Part shown: positions 34,390 through 43,019 of the stretch, in pieces
How the letters are laid out: each line of letters starts with the position of its first letter
Numbering within the stretch: the first letter of the stretch is position 1
Made by a program: the position numbers and the translations under genes
Origin: Sphingomonas sp. OV641
GTDB taxonomy: Bacteria; Pseudomonadota; Alphaproteobacteria; Sphingomonadales; Sphingomonadaceae
Direction: 5' to 3'
Assembly (NCBI RefSeq): GCF_900109205.1
Contig: NZ_FNZB01000004.1
Span: 124,001-188,000, forward strand
DNA: 64,000 nt
The notes under the pieces: model-generated
What the model was told of the DNA's origin: nothing
The model's database searches: none
The model's input: the letters and a program-made list of their open reading frames with translations, nothing else

Positions 34390-35400
34390 ATGAGGATCGC
34401 GACGTTCAGCACCAAACCATATGACCGGACCTATCTGGCGGCGGCCAACGATGCGCTGGGCGGGGGGCATGAGATCCGCTTCCTGGAGCCGAGGCTGAGC
34501 CTCGACACCGCGCCGCTGGGGCAGGGAGCGACGGGAATATGCGCCTTTGTCAACGACTTGCTCGACCGGCCGGTGCTGGAGGCGCTGCACGCCGGGGGCA
34601 CGCGGCTGATCGCGCTGCGCTGTGCCGGGTTCAACAATGTGGACCTGGTCGCGGCGCAGGAGCTGGGCATCCAGGTGGGGCGGGTGCCGGCCTATTCGCC
34701 CGAGGCGGTGGCGGAACATACCGCCGCGCTGATGCTGAGCCTCAGCCGCAACATCCACCGCGCCTATGCCCGCGTGCGGGAGGGCAATTTCGCACTGGAC
34801 GGGCTGACCGGGTTCAACTTTCACGGTCGCACGGTGGGAATCGTGGGAACCGGGCAGATCGGCACCAGCCTGGCGCGCATCATGAACGGCCTCGGCTGCC
34901 GCATCCTTGGCCATGATCCGGCCGCGAACAGGAGCTTTTCGGCCACCGGCGGGGAATATGTCGATCTGGCAACGCTGTTCGCCCGATCCGACATCATTTC
35001 GCTCCACTGCCCGCTGACCCCCCACACCCGCCACCTGATCGATCATGCGGCGATCGCGCGGATGAAGCCGGGGGTGATGATCATCAACACCGGGCGCGGC
35101 GCGCTGGTGGAAACGCAGGCGCTGATCGACGGATTGAAGAGCGGCCATATCGGCCATGTCGGCCTGGACGTCTATGAGGAGGAAAGCGACCTCTTCTTCG
35201 AGAACCTGTCCAGCCAGATCATCCAGGACGATGTGTTCGCGCGGCTCCTGACCTTTCCCAACGTGCTGATCACCGGCCACCAGGCGTTCCTGACGCACGA
35301 GGCGCTGACCGCCATCGCCGAGACGACGATGGAGAATGTCGCCGCCTTCGCGCGCACCGGCCGGCCGATCTTTCCGGTGACGGTGGAAATGCTGGCCTGA
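34390..35400 (+). CDS. ldhA: D-lactate dehydrogenase (2-hydroxyacid dehydrogenase family)
   Basis: A 336-residue NAD-dependent enzyme. GIVGTGQIGTSLARI near residue 154 is the dinucleotide-binding loop; the catalytic Arg, Glu and His lie in NTGRGALVE, DVYEEESDLFFE and GHQAFLTHEAL. The last two segments match fermentative LdhA closely, and the size is right. It reduces pyruvate to D-lactate, or acts on a close analogue, in the cytoplasm. It diverges from the L,D-transpeptidase gene. Confidence 0.85.
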   Translation: MRIATFSTKPYDRTYLAAANDALGGGHEIRFLEPRLSLDTAPLGQGATGICAFVNDLLDRPVLEALHAGGTRLIALRCAGFNNVDLVAAQELGIQVGRVPAYSPEAVAEHTAALMLSLSRNIHRAYARVREGNFALDGLTGFNFHGRTVGIVGTGQIGTSLARIMNGLGCRILGHDPAANRSFSATGGEYVDLATLFARSDIISLHCPLTPHTRHLIDHAAIARMKPGVMIINTGRGALVETQALIDGLKSGHIGHVGLDVYEEESDLFFENLSSQIIQDDVFARLLTFPNVLITGHQAFLTHEALTAIAETTMENVAAFARTGRPIFPVTVEMLA

Positions 35401-35419
35401 GCGGTGCCGGCGACCGGCC

Positions 35420-35482
35420 CGCTTACCGGCCCCGCTGAGCGGCCCCGTTTACCGGCCCCGTTTACCGGCCCCGCTTACTGGC
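35420..35482. repeat. Five tandem 13-bp units overlapping the dadA stop
   Basis: CGCTTACCGGCCC is followed by CGCTGAGCGGCCC, CGTTTACCGGCCC twice, and a partial CGCTTACTGGC. The last unit overlaps the dadA stop codon, so the array seems to have grown from the 3' end of that gene. It lies between two converging genes. Confidence 0.65.
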
Positions 35483-36731
35483 TGTAGCGATCTAGCCCGA
35501 GGCCGTCGGTAGCGATGGGAGGGCGCTGGCCCGAGATGAGCGCGGAAACCACTGCGGCCGAGCCGCAGGCCATGGTCCAGCCAAGCGTGCCATGACCGGT
35601 GCTGAGGAACAGGTTCGCGGGCCCCGCGCGGCCGATGATCGGCGGGCCATCGGGCGTCATGGGGCGAAGGCCGCTCCAGAAGCCGGTCGGCCCCGGCCGC
35701 GCCGCGCCGGGGAACAGATCGTTCAGCGAATGGAGCAACGTCGCCTCGCGCCGGCGGGGCAGCGAATTATCATAGCCGGAAATCTCCGCCATGCCGCCCA
35801 CGCGGATGCGATCGCCCAGCCGGGTGATCGCGATCTTGTAGCTTTCGTCGAGCAGGGTGGAGACGGGCGCCAGCGCCGGATCGGCGATCGGCACGGTCAG
35901 CGAATAGCCCTTCACCGGATACACCGGCAGGCGCAAGCCGAGCGGGCGGACGAGCTGCGGCGAATGGCTGCCAAGCGCGACGAGATAAGTATCGCCGCGA
36001 ATGGTGCCGGCATCGGTGCTGACCCCGGCGATTGCGCCGCCCGATAGCTCAAGCGCCCGGATCGCGGTGGAATAACGGAACTCCACCCCGTCCGCGGCGA
36101 GCCGCTCCGCCAGGCGGGTGGTGAACAGGTGGCAATCGCCCGTCTCGTCATTGGGCAGGCGAAGCCCGCCGACGAAGCGGTCGCGCGCGGCGGCAAGGCC
36201 CGGCTCCGCCCGCACGCAACCGTCGCGGTCGAGCAATTCGAACGGCACGCCATAATCGCGCAGCACATCCATGTCCTTCGCGCTGCCGGCCATCTGCTTG
36301 TCGGTGCGGAAGAGCTGAAGCGTCCCCTGCGAACGTTCGTCATAGGCGATGCCGAGGTCGCGGCGCAGCGCCACCAGCTCGTCGCGGCTGAACTCCGCCA
36401 GCCCGACCATGCGGCTCTTGTTCAGGGCATAGCGCTGCGCCGTGCAGTTGCGCAGCATGGCGGCAAGCCAGGTCAGCATCGCCATGTCGGGTCGCGGCCG
36501 CAGGATCAGCGGCGCGTGATGCATCAGCAGCCAGCGGATCGCCTTTGCCGGAATGCCCGGCGCCGCCCAGGGCGAGGCATAGCCGGGTGAGATCTCGCCC
36601 GCATTGGCGAAGCTGGTTTCCAGCGCCGCGCCTGGCTGGCGATCGACCACCACCACCTCATGCCCGGCGCGGCGGAGGTAATAAGCGGCGGTGACGCCGA
36701 TCACCCCGGCGCCAAGAACGACGACCCTCAT
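35475..36731 (-). CDS. dadA: D-amino acid dehydrogenase
   Basis: A 418-residue FAD enzyme. [22 protein letters not shown] at the N-terminus is the FAD Rossmann loop and [32 protein letters not shown] (about 28-60) is typical of DadA. The C-terminus carries [18 protein letters not shown] and [19 protein letters not shown], both conserved in the family. It deaminates D-amino acids such as D-alanine to keto acids at the inner membrane and feeds electrons to the respiratory chain. No alanine racemase (dadX) is adjacent. A divergent Lrp-type regulator starts 249 bases away, and that intergenic region contains a good operator candidate. Confidence 0.9.
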   Translation of the reverse strand: MRVVVLGAGVIGVTAAYYLRRAGHEVVVVDRQPGAALETSFANAGEISPGYASPWAAPGIPAKAIRWLLMHHAPLILRPRPDMAMLTWLAAMLRNCTAQRYALNKSRMVGLAEFSRDELVALRRDLGIAYDERSQGTLQLFRTDKQMAGSAKDMDVLRDYGVPFELLDRDGCVRAEPGLAAARDRFVGGLRLPNDETGDCHLFTTRLAERLAADGVEFRYSTAIRALELSGGAIAGVSTDAGTIRGDTYLVALGSHSPQLVRPLGLRLPVYPVKGYSLTVPIADPALAPVSTLLDESYKIAITRLGDRIRVGGMAEISGYDNSLPRRREATLLHSLNDLFPGAARPGPTGFWSGLRPMTPDGPPIIGRAGPANLFLSTGHGTLGWTMACGSAAVVSALISGQRPPIATDGLGLDRYSQ

Positions 36732-36942
36732 CGTGCCGACACCGGCATGGCGGGACGCGAAAGCGGGGCAAGAGCGAAGGCAGAAGCAGGCACCGCGCCG
36801 CCGCCGGCCCGAACCCGCCGCCAGATTGCACGATCCACCATCGCCACTCGCTCTCCCCGCTCATTCTCCAATGGCATCATAGATGAAGCCGACGCGGATT
36901 TTTGGCCGAATCTGCGACGGAAGCTGCTATCGCGGCGCCGTT

Positions 36943-36959
36943 TTCGCAGCATCTGCGAA
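36943..36959. promoter_or_regulatory. Inverted repeat in the dadA-lrp intergenic region, candidate Lrp-type operator
   Basis: TTCGCAG-CAT-CTGCGAA is a perfect 7-bp inverted repeat 21 bases before the regulator start. The half-site ATCTGCGA also occurs 42 bases earlier (36910-36917), four helical turns away, as expected for an octameric Lrp/AsnC regulator that wraps DNA. It probably serves the adjacent regulator and dadA. Confidence 0.5.
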
Positions 36960-36980
36960 CGAACAGGGATAATCACGACC

Positions 36981-37421
36981 ATGACCGACGCGGTGGACCG
37001 CCGCATCCTGAACCAGCTCCGGCTGAACGCGCGGATCACCAACAGCGCGCTGGCGCGTGAGGTGGGGCTGTCCGAATCCGCCTGCCTGCGCCGGCTGAAG
37101 CTGCTGGAAAAAAGCGGCGTGATCCGCGGCTATACCGCGATCATCGCCGGCAGCGATCCCGACGAGGGGACGGTGGCGCTGGTGCAGGTGGAGCTGGAAC
37201 GGCAGACGGAGGAATATCTCACCCGGTTCGAGGCGGCGATGCGCCGCCATGCCGAGATCCGCGAATGGTATCTGCTGACGGGCGATGGCGATTACCTGCT
37301 GCGGCTGCAGATCACCGACATGGATCATTACGCCCGGTTCCACCGCGACGTGCTGTCCCGACTGCCGGGCGTGTCGCGGATCACGTCCAGCTTCGCGATG
37401 CGCAGCAATCGCAAGCCGTGA
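36981..37421 (+). CDS. Lrp/AsnC-family transcriptional regulator
   Basis: A 146-residue protein. VDRRILNQLRLNARITNSALAREVGLSESACLRRLKLLEKSG is the N-terminal helix-turn-helix, and the C-terminal RAM domain (EWYLLTGDGDYLLRLQITDMDHY near 95) binds amino acids. The ATG at 36981 is the first in-frame start that opens directly into the domain. Being divergent to dadA, it is probably the amino-acid-sensing activator or repressor of that gene, an arrangement common in Proteobacteria; this is inferred. Confidence 0.9.
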   Translation: MTDAVDRRILNQLRLNARITNSALAREVGLSESACLRRLKLLEKSGVIRGYTAIIAGSDPDEGTVALVQVELERQTEEYLTRFEAAMRRHAEIREWYLLTGDGDYLLRLQITDMDHYARFHRDVLSRLPGVSRITSSFAMRSNRKP

Positions 37422-37434
37422 GGGAAAGCGCGCC

Positions 37435-38535
37435 TCACCGGGGCAGCTTCAGCAACCAGCCGAGCTTCAGCCGCGGCAGGCAATAGGCCAACGCCAGGCA
37501 GCCCAGGGTGGTGACAAGGGTAAGAAGCAGCGGCGCGGCGATGGCGGCCAGCGGCGATCCCTTGACCGCGCCGGGCAGGTACGTGGCGGCGAGGTTCAGC
37601 AGGGCGGTGAGGACCAGGAAATGGAGCACATAGACCTGTAGCGTCCGCGATCCCATCCAATGACCGAACGAACGGAGCAGCGGCACATGCCGCGTCGCGA
37701 GGCTGGAGGCGATGATGCCCCAGAAGACGCAGGCGATCCCCGCCAGCGGGAACGTGCCGAAGACGTTCTTGTGATAGGCCCATATCAAAGCGAGCATGAC
37801 CGGCGTGGCCAGCGCCAGCGTGACGATGCCGGCGCGCCGCGCGAGGGCGAAGGCGGGCTCGCGGAAGCGCAGGCCAGCGAAAAAGAAGAACAGGCATTGC
37901 AGCATGAGCCGTGGCGGCGGGTGGATCGTGCCCTTCAGCGTCGGCGCGAGCGTGGCGATCACGAAGGTGACCGCCAGCACCATCATGGCGGGGAGCGGCG
38001 CCGCGATCCGCGCCAGCAGGAAGAACATCGTCAGCGCCCAGAGATACCAGGCGGGGGAATCGCCGACGATCGCCATCAGGATTTGCTGAACAACCGTGTA
38101 GCTGCTCCAGTCCAGCCGCGGCCATGCGGGGATCACCGCGATGTAGATCGCAGCCCACAGGAAATAGAGGTAGAGATTGTTCCACACGCGCTTGTGCGCG
38201 ATGTCGCGCCAGGGCTTGGTGACGGCGCTGGTGGCGAGCATCCCTGAAATGAAGAAGAACAGGGGCATGCGCAGCGGCTTGTTGACGTCGCTGACCAATG
38301 GCCAGATCCGGTCGGCCAGCGCGTCATTCTGAAACCCGATCAGCCAGGTGGCGTGGCGGGAGTGGAAAAGCACCACGAGGATGATGGCGCAGGCGCGCGC
38401 GAAATCGGGCCAGGCCTCGCGCTGGCCATGCGGCGGGGAGGGCGATGCCGCGGGACGGCCGGTCTGCCCCCGTTCGGGCAAGCCCGCCGGCTGGGCGCCA
38501 TCCGCCGTCGTCCTGGCACTGTTATAAGGGGTCAT
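37435..38535 (-). CDS. Acyltransferase 3 family membrane protein
   Basis: About 366 residues from ATG 38535 with GGAG upstream. A disordered N-terminal ~40 residues is followed by ten or so membrane helices. DFARACAIILVVLFHSRHA near residue 44 holds the conserved acyltransferase-3 His in helix 1, and RMPLFFFISGML near 90 is the second hallmark (R-x10-F-I-S-G). These proteins move acyl groups onto sugars of exported polysaccharides, glucans or lipids in the inner membrane. The exact acceptor is unknown. Confidence 0.85.
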   Translation of the reverse strand: MTPYNSARTTADGAQPAGLPERGQTGRPAASPSPPHGQREAWPDFARACAIILVVLFHSRHATWLIGFQNDALADRIWPLVSDVNKPLRMPLFFFISGMLATSAVTKPWRDIAHKRVWNNLYLYFLWAAIYIAVIPAWPRLDWSSYTVVQQILMAIVGDSPAWYLWALTMFFLLARIAAPLPAMMVLAVTFVIATLAPTLKGTIHPPPRLMLQCLFFFFAGLRFREPAFALARRAGIVTLALATPVMLALIWAYHKNVFGTFPLAGIACVFWGIIASSLATRHVPLLRSFGHWMGSRTLQVYVLHFLVLTALLNLAATYLPGAVKGSPLAAIAAPLLLTLVTTLGCLALAYCLPRLKLGWLLKLPR

Positions 38536-38858
38536 TCCAGTACCGCTCCGCATCGATGAAGCGTCGCCGGACCGATCCCCGGCAGGAGCGCTGACCTCAT
38601 CCGGACATACCCCGTCCGGCCCGAACCGCCGGGCCGCGCGGATGGTAGGCAAGGCAGGATCGATCGGACATTGGCAATTCGGGGGTATGATCCTTTGCCG
38701 GGCGGGATCGGCGCGGCGGCGCTTCGGATCGGCGGGACGGAGACGGCATGCAGATGGGGGCGCAGACGGGAAAGGGCGGCACGACCGGCCGGCGTTGTTC
38801 GTGCGCTATCAATGCGCCGTTTCTTGACGCCGGCGCCATTCCTTGCCGAGGGGAGAGG

Positions 38859-39335
38859 ATGGCGGGAGGATGGAACCTGATGCCCCAGCATGGCGACCGA
38901 TCGGGCGTTCACCCGAAGCCGTGGGCGCGCGGGCGTGGCCGAAGCGTGACCCGCTGGCTGCTGGCGGCGCTATACTTTGGCGCCGGGGTTCTTCATCTCG
39001 CCATCCCCGCGCCATTCCTGGGCATCACGCCGGCCTGGGTGCCCGCGGCGCCCTTCGTCATCATGGCGACCGGGCTTGCCGAACTGGCGGGCGCGATCGC
39101 GCTGGTGCAGCGCCGGTCGCCGCCGGTGCGGCGCGCGGCGGGATGGGGGCTCGCCGCTTATGCGCTGTGCGTGTGGCCGGCCAATGTGAACCACCTGCTG
39201 CTGGACATGGCACGCGCCGATCATGGGCTCGGCTGGATCTATCACGGCCCGCGCATGGTGCTGCAGCCGGTGCTGATCTGGGCGGCCTTGTGGTCGAGCG
39301 GGGCGATCGGCGGGCGTCGATCGCGGGTGATCTGA
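38859..39335 (+). CDS. Small membrane protein resembling the DoxX family
   Basis: A 158-residue frame with four hydrophobic segments. TRWLLAALYFGAGVLHLAIPAPFLGITPAWVPAAPFVIMATGLAELAGAIALV matches the first two helices of DoxX-like proteins (G-x-x-H, then T-G-x-x-E). ATG 38859 has GAGGGGA upstream; ATG 38880 and GTG 38946 are alternatives. The function of this family is not established; quinone-linked roles have been suggested for relatives. The 323 bases on its 5' side hold nothing else I can identify. Confidence 0.7.
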   Translation: MAGGWNLMPQHGDRSGVHPKPWARGRGRSVTRWLLAALYFGAGVLHLAIPAPFLGITPAWVPAAPFVIMATGLAELAGAIALVQRRSPPVRRAAGWGLAAYALCVWPANVNHLLLDMARADHGLGWIYHGPRMVLQPVLIWAALWSSGAIGGRRSRVI

Positions 39336-39426
39336 CGGGCTTTACGGGCCGGGCGGAGAAGCAGGGATGACGGGCCGGGATGACTGGCGGCCGGCGACCC
39401 TGTAGAGCCGGGCGGCCGAAAATAGA

Positions 39427-39473
39427 GTGGCAGGGTGGTGTCTCCTGCGCCCCGACGGGTTCTTCCCTGCCAC
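39427..39473 (+). promoter_or_regulatory. Hairpin in the leader of the SMR transporter gene
   Basis: GTGGCAGGG (39427-39435) and CCCTGCCAC (39465-39473) form a perfect 9-bp stem enclosing 29 bases that themselves can pair. It lies 64 bases before the GTG start. SMR genes are often under guanidine riboswitches, but the sequence does not match the known classes as I remember them, so only a structured leader is claimed. Confidence 0.4.
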
Positions 39474-39536
39474 GGCGTTCAACCTCATCGGGTGACGGCG
39501 CGTGGCGCGATCCGCGTCCGTCGCGAAGGAGCGCGT

Positions 39537-39866
39537 GTGAAATATCTGTATCTGGCGTCCGCGATCATCGCCGAGGTCATCGGCACCAGTTTCATGAAGG
39601 AATCGGACGGCTTTTCCAGGCTGGTGCCGAGCATCATCACGGCGATTGCCTATGCCATCGCCTTTTATTTCCTCTCGCAGACGCTGAAGACCATTCCGAC
39701 CGGCATCGCTTATGCGATCTGGTCAGGCGCCGGCATCGTCCTCATCACCGCGATCGCCTGGGTGTTTCAGGGCCAGAAGCTGGATGTCGCCGCGATGCTG
39801 GGCATGGCGCTGATCGTCGCGGGCGTGATCGTGATGAACGTGTTTTCGAAGGCTGCGGGGCATTAG
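39537..39866 (+). CDS. Small multidrug resistance (SMR) family transporter
   Basis: A 109-residue protein with four helices, GTG start at 39537 after AAGGAG. The membrane-embedded acidic residue of SMR proteins is present in AIIAEVIGTSFMK (Glu13), and IPTGIAYAIWSGAGIVLI near residue 54 is the typical third-helix motif. It works as an antiparallel dimer exchanging protons for a cationic compound. It resembles the EmrE/QacE branch more than the guanidinium exporter branch, but this cannot be settled by eye. Its stop is inside the edge of a repeat element. Confidence 0.88.
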   Translation: MKYLYLASAIIAEVIGTSFMKESDGFSRLVPSIITAIAYAIAFYFLSQTLKTIPTGIAYAIWSGAGIVLITAIAWVFQGQKLDVAAMLGMALIVAGVIVMNVFSKAAGH

Positions 39867-40020
39867 GGATTTGATCCAGGCTTCTGGAAGCACCTCCCCG
39901 GCGAAGGCCGGGGGCCAGGTGGGAGAGCGTTGGCAGAACCCGGTGCGCCTGCCAGCTATGTCGCGCAACTGGGCCCCGGCCTTCGCCGGGGAGGTGAATC
40001 AATCTGGGTGGATCAAACTA
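39864..40020. repeat. 155-bp element, copy 3 (opposite orientation)
   Basis: Reverse-complement relative to the copies at 11551 and 32354: TTTGATCC near 39870, then hairpins, GTGCGCCTGCCAGC in the middle, and GGATCAAACTA at 40010-40020. One terminal repeat is damaged. It begins at the stop codon of the SMR gene. Confidence 0.7.
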
Positions 40021-40116
40021 CGAAGGGTCCGGGTGTGGGGGAGGGATGCCTTGGCGCGCGAGGGCGTCGTTGCGCGCAGGCGACACGCGGAGGTGTGACG
40101 ACCGGCGGGAGAACGC

Positions 40117-40515
40117 TTACTTCGCGCCGAGGCCCGATCCGCCGACCGGGATCGTTTCCGCCACCCGCTCCATGGCGGCGATCAGCGGGCGTCCCCGGGT
40201 GATGGCGTCGCGGACGGACGGGAGCGAAAGGGAAGCGGCGTGGGCCTGCTTGCTTTCCCATACCTCGGTGATCCAGATCGTGTCCGCGCTCGCCGGATCG
40301 TTCGCGACGACATAGCTGAGGCAGCCCGGCATGCCGGCGACGCCATCCACCAGGATCGCCGCCAGTGCATCGCGCTTGCCGACCTGGGCCGTCATCTTGC
40401 CGATCAGACCGTACATGCCGTTCCTCCCTGCCGCTGCGCTCGCCATGCTGGTTGCCGGGCCGAGCGCGCCGATGGCGGCCGTGGCGGCGAGAAAGGTGCG
40501 TCGCTCGATTCCCAT
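40117..40515 (-). CDS. Exported antibiotic-biosynthesis-monooxygenase (ABM)-like protein
   Basis: A 132-residue protein. The N-terminus MGIERRTFLAATAAIGAL has a twin-arginine-like RRTFL motif followed by a hydrophobic stretch and AxA cleavage near residue 28. The mature ~100 residues match the ferredoxin-like ABM domain: MYGLIGKMTAQVGKRDALAAIL, then a mid-region CLSYVVANDPASADTIWITEVWESKQAH. Such small dimers act as monooxygenases or in quinone handling; Tat export is unusual for this fold. It is monocistronic. Confidence 0.8.
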   Translation of the reverse strand: MGIERRTFLAATAAIGALGPATSMASAAAGRNGMYGLIGKMTAQVGKRDALAAILVDGVAGMPGCLSYVVANDPASADTIWITEVWESKQAHAASLSLPSVRDAITRGRPLIAAMERVAETIPVGGSGLGAK

Positions 40516-40719
40516 GCGCAGAGCGTAGCGCCAAATCGCGCGGCGGGAAGGCGGAACTCGCCTTGCCCGTCCGGGGTGGGGGCGGGGTTGTCGATGGGCC
40601 CGGCCTGAACGAGAGGCGCGGGCTTTGACAGGCTCAGCCCGGTCGGGGCGGGCACATGCTTCGACAAGCGCGCGGCGGTCGCTAAGGGAAGGGTGACGCG
40701 AGGGCGAAGGGACGTGAGC

Positions 40720-41457
40720 ATGACGCAACTGGCCGGCAGGACCGCGCTTGTCACCGGCGCCGGCGGCGGGCTGGGGCGGGAGATGGCGCGGGCGCTGGCG
40801 GGGGCGGGGGCGCATGTGCTGCTGCACGGCCGACGTGCGGCGCCGCTGGAGGCGCTGGCGGCGACCATCGCGGCGGAGGGGGCACGCTGCGAGATCGTGA
40901 CGGCGGACCTTGAGAGCGATGGCGCGGCGGCGGCGCTGGCAGCACGCGGCGCGCCGATCCACATCCTAGTCAACAATGCCGGCGCACGCGACCGGCGCGA
41001 CATGGCGGCGCTTGACCGGGCGGCGGTGCGGCGGCTGCTCGAGATCAACATGATCGCGCCGTTCGACCTGGCGCGCCAGATCGCGCCGCGCATGCCGGCG
41101 GGCGGGCGGATCATCAACATCACCTCCATCGCCGGGCCGATCGCGCGCGCGGGCGACGCGGCCTATACGATGAGCAAGGGCGGGCTGGAGGCGATGACCC
41201 GCGCGCTGGCGGCGGAGCTCGGGCCCCGCGACATCACCGTCAACGCCGTCGCGCCCGGCTATTTCGCGACGGACGCCAATGCGGCGATGGTGGCCGATCC
41301 GGAAATCGCCGCGCATCTTGCCCGACGCACGTCGCTTGGCCGCTGGGGCCGGCCGGAGGAAATCGCCGGCGCGGTCCTGTTCCTCGCCTCGCCCGCCGCC
41401 TCCTATGTGACGGGGCAGGTGCTGGCGGTGGACGGCGGCTATCTGGCGCATTTCTGA
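40720..41457 (+). CDS. Short-chain dehydrogenase/reductase (SDR)
   Basis: A 245-residue classical SDR. TGAGGGLGREMARAL (near residue 11) is the nucleotide-binding glycine motif, NNAGARD near 86, the catalytic Ser in NITSIAG near 134, and YTMSKGG near 147 with Tyr and Lys three apart. DGGYLAHF is the end of the typical C-terminus. It oxidises or reduces a hydroxyl/keto group with NAD(P). The substrate is not apparent. A small unknown gene follows 23 bases later on the same strand. Confidence 0.9.
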   Translation: MTQLAGRTALVTGAGGGLGREMARALAGAGAHVLLHGRRAAPLEALAATIAAEGARCEIVTADLESDGAAAALAARGAPIHILVNNAGARDRRDMAALDRAAVRRLLEINMIAPFDLARQIAPRMPAGGRIINITSIAGPIARAGDAAYTMSKGGLEAMTRALAAELGPRDITVNAVAPGYFATDANAAMVADPEIAAHLARRTSLGRWGRPEEIAGAVLFLASPAASYVTGQVLAVDGGYLAHF

Positions 41458-41480
41458 CGAAACGGCACGGGACGGGACCG

Positions 41481-41735
41481 ATGGCGAAGCGCAAACGCCT
41501 GCTGCGGGCGACCATGGCCGACGGCTATGTGAAGGTGATCGGCCCCACCGCGAGCGCCTTCACCCATTATTGGCGCATCGTGGCGCACCTGGGCGGCGGG
41601 CGGACCGAAGTCTTCTGGGGTCATACCAAATCGCTGCGCGAGGCGACCGGCAAGAAAGCGGCGGCGGAAGAAGCGGCCAAGCAACGTGGCTGGGCCAGCT
41701 ATGACTTCGAAGTGGTGGCTCTGGAGGAGCTTTGA
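41481..41735 (+). CDS. Small basic hypothetical protein
   Basis: An 84-residue frame starting at ATG 41481, close behind the SDR gene. KVIGPTASAFTHYWRIVAHLGGGRTEVFWGH is a plausible beta-rich core, followed by a lysine/alanine helix (REATGKKAAAEEAAKQRG). No membrane segment or enzyme motif. I do not recognise the family; codon use fits its neighbours. Confidence 0.6.
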   Translation: MAKRKRLLRATMADGYVKVIGPTASAFTHYWRIVAHLGGGRTEVFWGHTKSLREATGKKAAAEEAAKQRGWASYDFEVVALEEL

Positions 41736-41957
41736 ATCCCGGCGAATCCGGCTGCAGTGCTGCGCCTTGGGAAGCGCAGTAGTTTGACAGATCTGTGAAT
41801 CGTCCCGCCGCTGAACATTCCAACAACTGGTAGGTACTTCGCGCAGTTACTTGTGCGCGCTTCGTTAACCCTTGTGGATAGAGGGTTGCGAATCGGTTTG
41901 ATTCCTGCCCAGATTGATTGGGGGAATACGGAAAACACGTATCTAAGGGGGAATGAC

Positions 41958-42140
41958 ATGGCCAAACGTTGGGAAGAGCTGGAAAAACGCGCCAGTGCCG
42001 CGCCGACTCTGAAGGAAGCGATGCACTGGCTGGAAGAGGCCAGCCGGGCACGCCGGACGGTCTCGATCGAGGGCTTTTGGCAGACGCCGTCGCCGTTCGA
42101 CGGGATGGACCCTTGCGCGGGCTGGGGACAGCGGCGCTGA
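41958..42140 (+). CDS. Small hypothetical protein
   Basis: A 60-residue frame at ATG 41958 with AAGGGGGAA upstream. The N-terminal half is a charged amphipathic helix (WEELEKRASAAPTLKEAMHWLEEASRARR). No family is recognised. It follows a region of lower GC (41800-41950), probably containing its promoter. Confidence 0.5.
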   Translation: MAKRWEELEKRASAAPTLKEAMHWLEEASRARRTVSIEGFWQTPSPFDGMDPCAGWGQRR

Positions 42141-42344
42141 CGACAACGCCGCACGATCTGATCTGTCCCAAATGGGGGCGGAATCTATTCGGTGACGATG
42201 ATCCTACGGGCGGGCGCGACATCATCAAACGGGGCGTGAGCGCGCTTTCTTGTAATGTGGGGCGAACTGGACAATAGTCCGAAAGCGGCACCTTCTGCCG
42301 TCAGTTGAGCGCCCTGCTGTTCGAACTCCCTTCCGGCGGGGCGC

Positions 42345-42599
42345 TCACCTAGCGCTAATGCCGATGCCATAGCGATGCCGTTGCGATGCCGGGCTCGGGT
42401 TCAGGCTGGGACTGCGCCAATCACGCGATCGATGCGGATAGCGGCGTTCACTTTCACCTTCGGCTTTGATTGCGACCGTGTCACCGGTTTGAACTTGCGC
42501 CAGATGATCGGCGGCAAGGCGGCGTCGACTGGACGACCTGTTGATATCAGTTAAGCAAATATGGCGTTCATCCGTACGTAGTTTGCTCTTCTTGAACAT
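42345..42599 (-). CDS. Doubtful small gene with PilZ-like pattern, possibly frameshifted
   Basis: An 84-residue frame from ATG 42599. HICLTDINRSSSRRRLAADHL then QVQTGDTVAIKAEGE loosely fits the PilZ order (C-x-x-x-D-I, G-D-x-V). After about 49 residues this frame turns Arg/Ser-rich, whereas the next frame gives a more protein-like continuation (KVKVNAAIRIDRVIGAVPA and stop at 42401), as a -1/+1 shift near 42460 would produce. Codon use is less GC-biased than the neighbours. It may be a decaying gene or noise. Confidence 0.3.
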   Translation of the reverse strand: MFKKSKLRTDERHICLTDINRSSSRRRLAADHLAQVQTGDTVAIKAEGESERRYPHRSRDWRSPSLNPSPASQRHRYGIGISAR

Positions 42600-42690
42600 T
42601 CTGTCCCAAATTGGATAAGTGCTTGGCAGAGGGATGCTTATCGCCCGATCCGAATGCGTTACTGCGCGCGTTCGTTTTGGGGAGAAAAGG

Positions 42691-42843
42691 ATGTCCATCT
42701 TCATAGCCGCCGGGATTGCCACGCCAATCTTCGCCGTATCGACGTTGCGGATCGTCAAGGCGCGGCGCTTGCGGCGCGAGCGCGATGCGCGGCGGGACCG
42801 GCGCGATGCGGAAGCACGGCGGCGGATGGGTCTGAAGGGGTAA
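42691..42843 (+). CDS. Small membrane peptide with basic tail
   Basis: A 50-residue frame at ATG 42691 after GGGGAGAAAAGG, a strong ribosome site. One hydrophobic helix (about 3-20) is followed by an arginine-dominated tail (RRLRRERDARRDRRDAEARRR). The layout resembles the small membrane peptides often found in sphingomonads; no function is known. Confidence 0.5.
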   Translation: MSIFIAAGIATPIFAVSTLRIVKARRLRRERDARRDRRDAEARRRMGLKG

Positions 42844-43019
42844 GCAAGGCGCCGAACCCCTGGCGATCCGTGACGAACGGGGGAGCGGATGACTGGCCAG
42901 GAGTGGATGCTTGCCGCAGTTCAGACAATGGTGCGCTTGCTTGTGCGCCTGATCGTCGCGGAGCGGGCGTAAAGGTCCTTGGCGTAGCGCTGACTGGAGT
43001 TTTTCGAGGGGGAGCTAGG

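Noticed and set aside
42185..42370. 61-codon minus-strand frame
   Set aside because: No ribosome site; composition not distinguishable from chance. The stretch 42141-42344 holds nothing else I can support.
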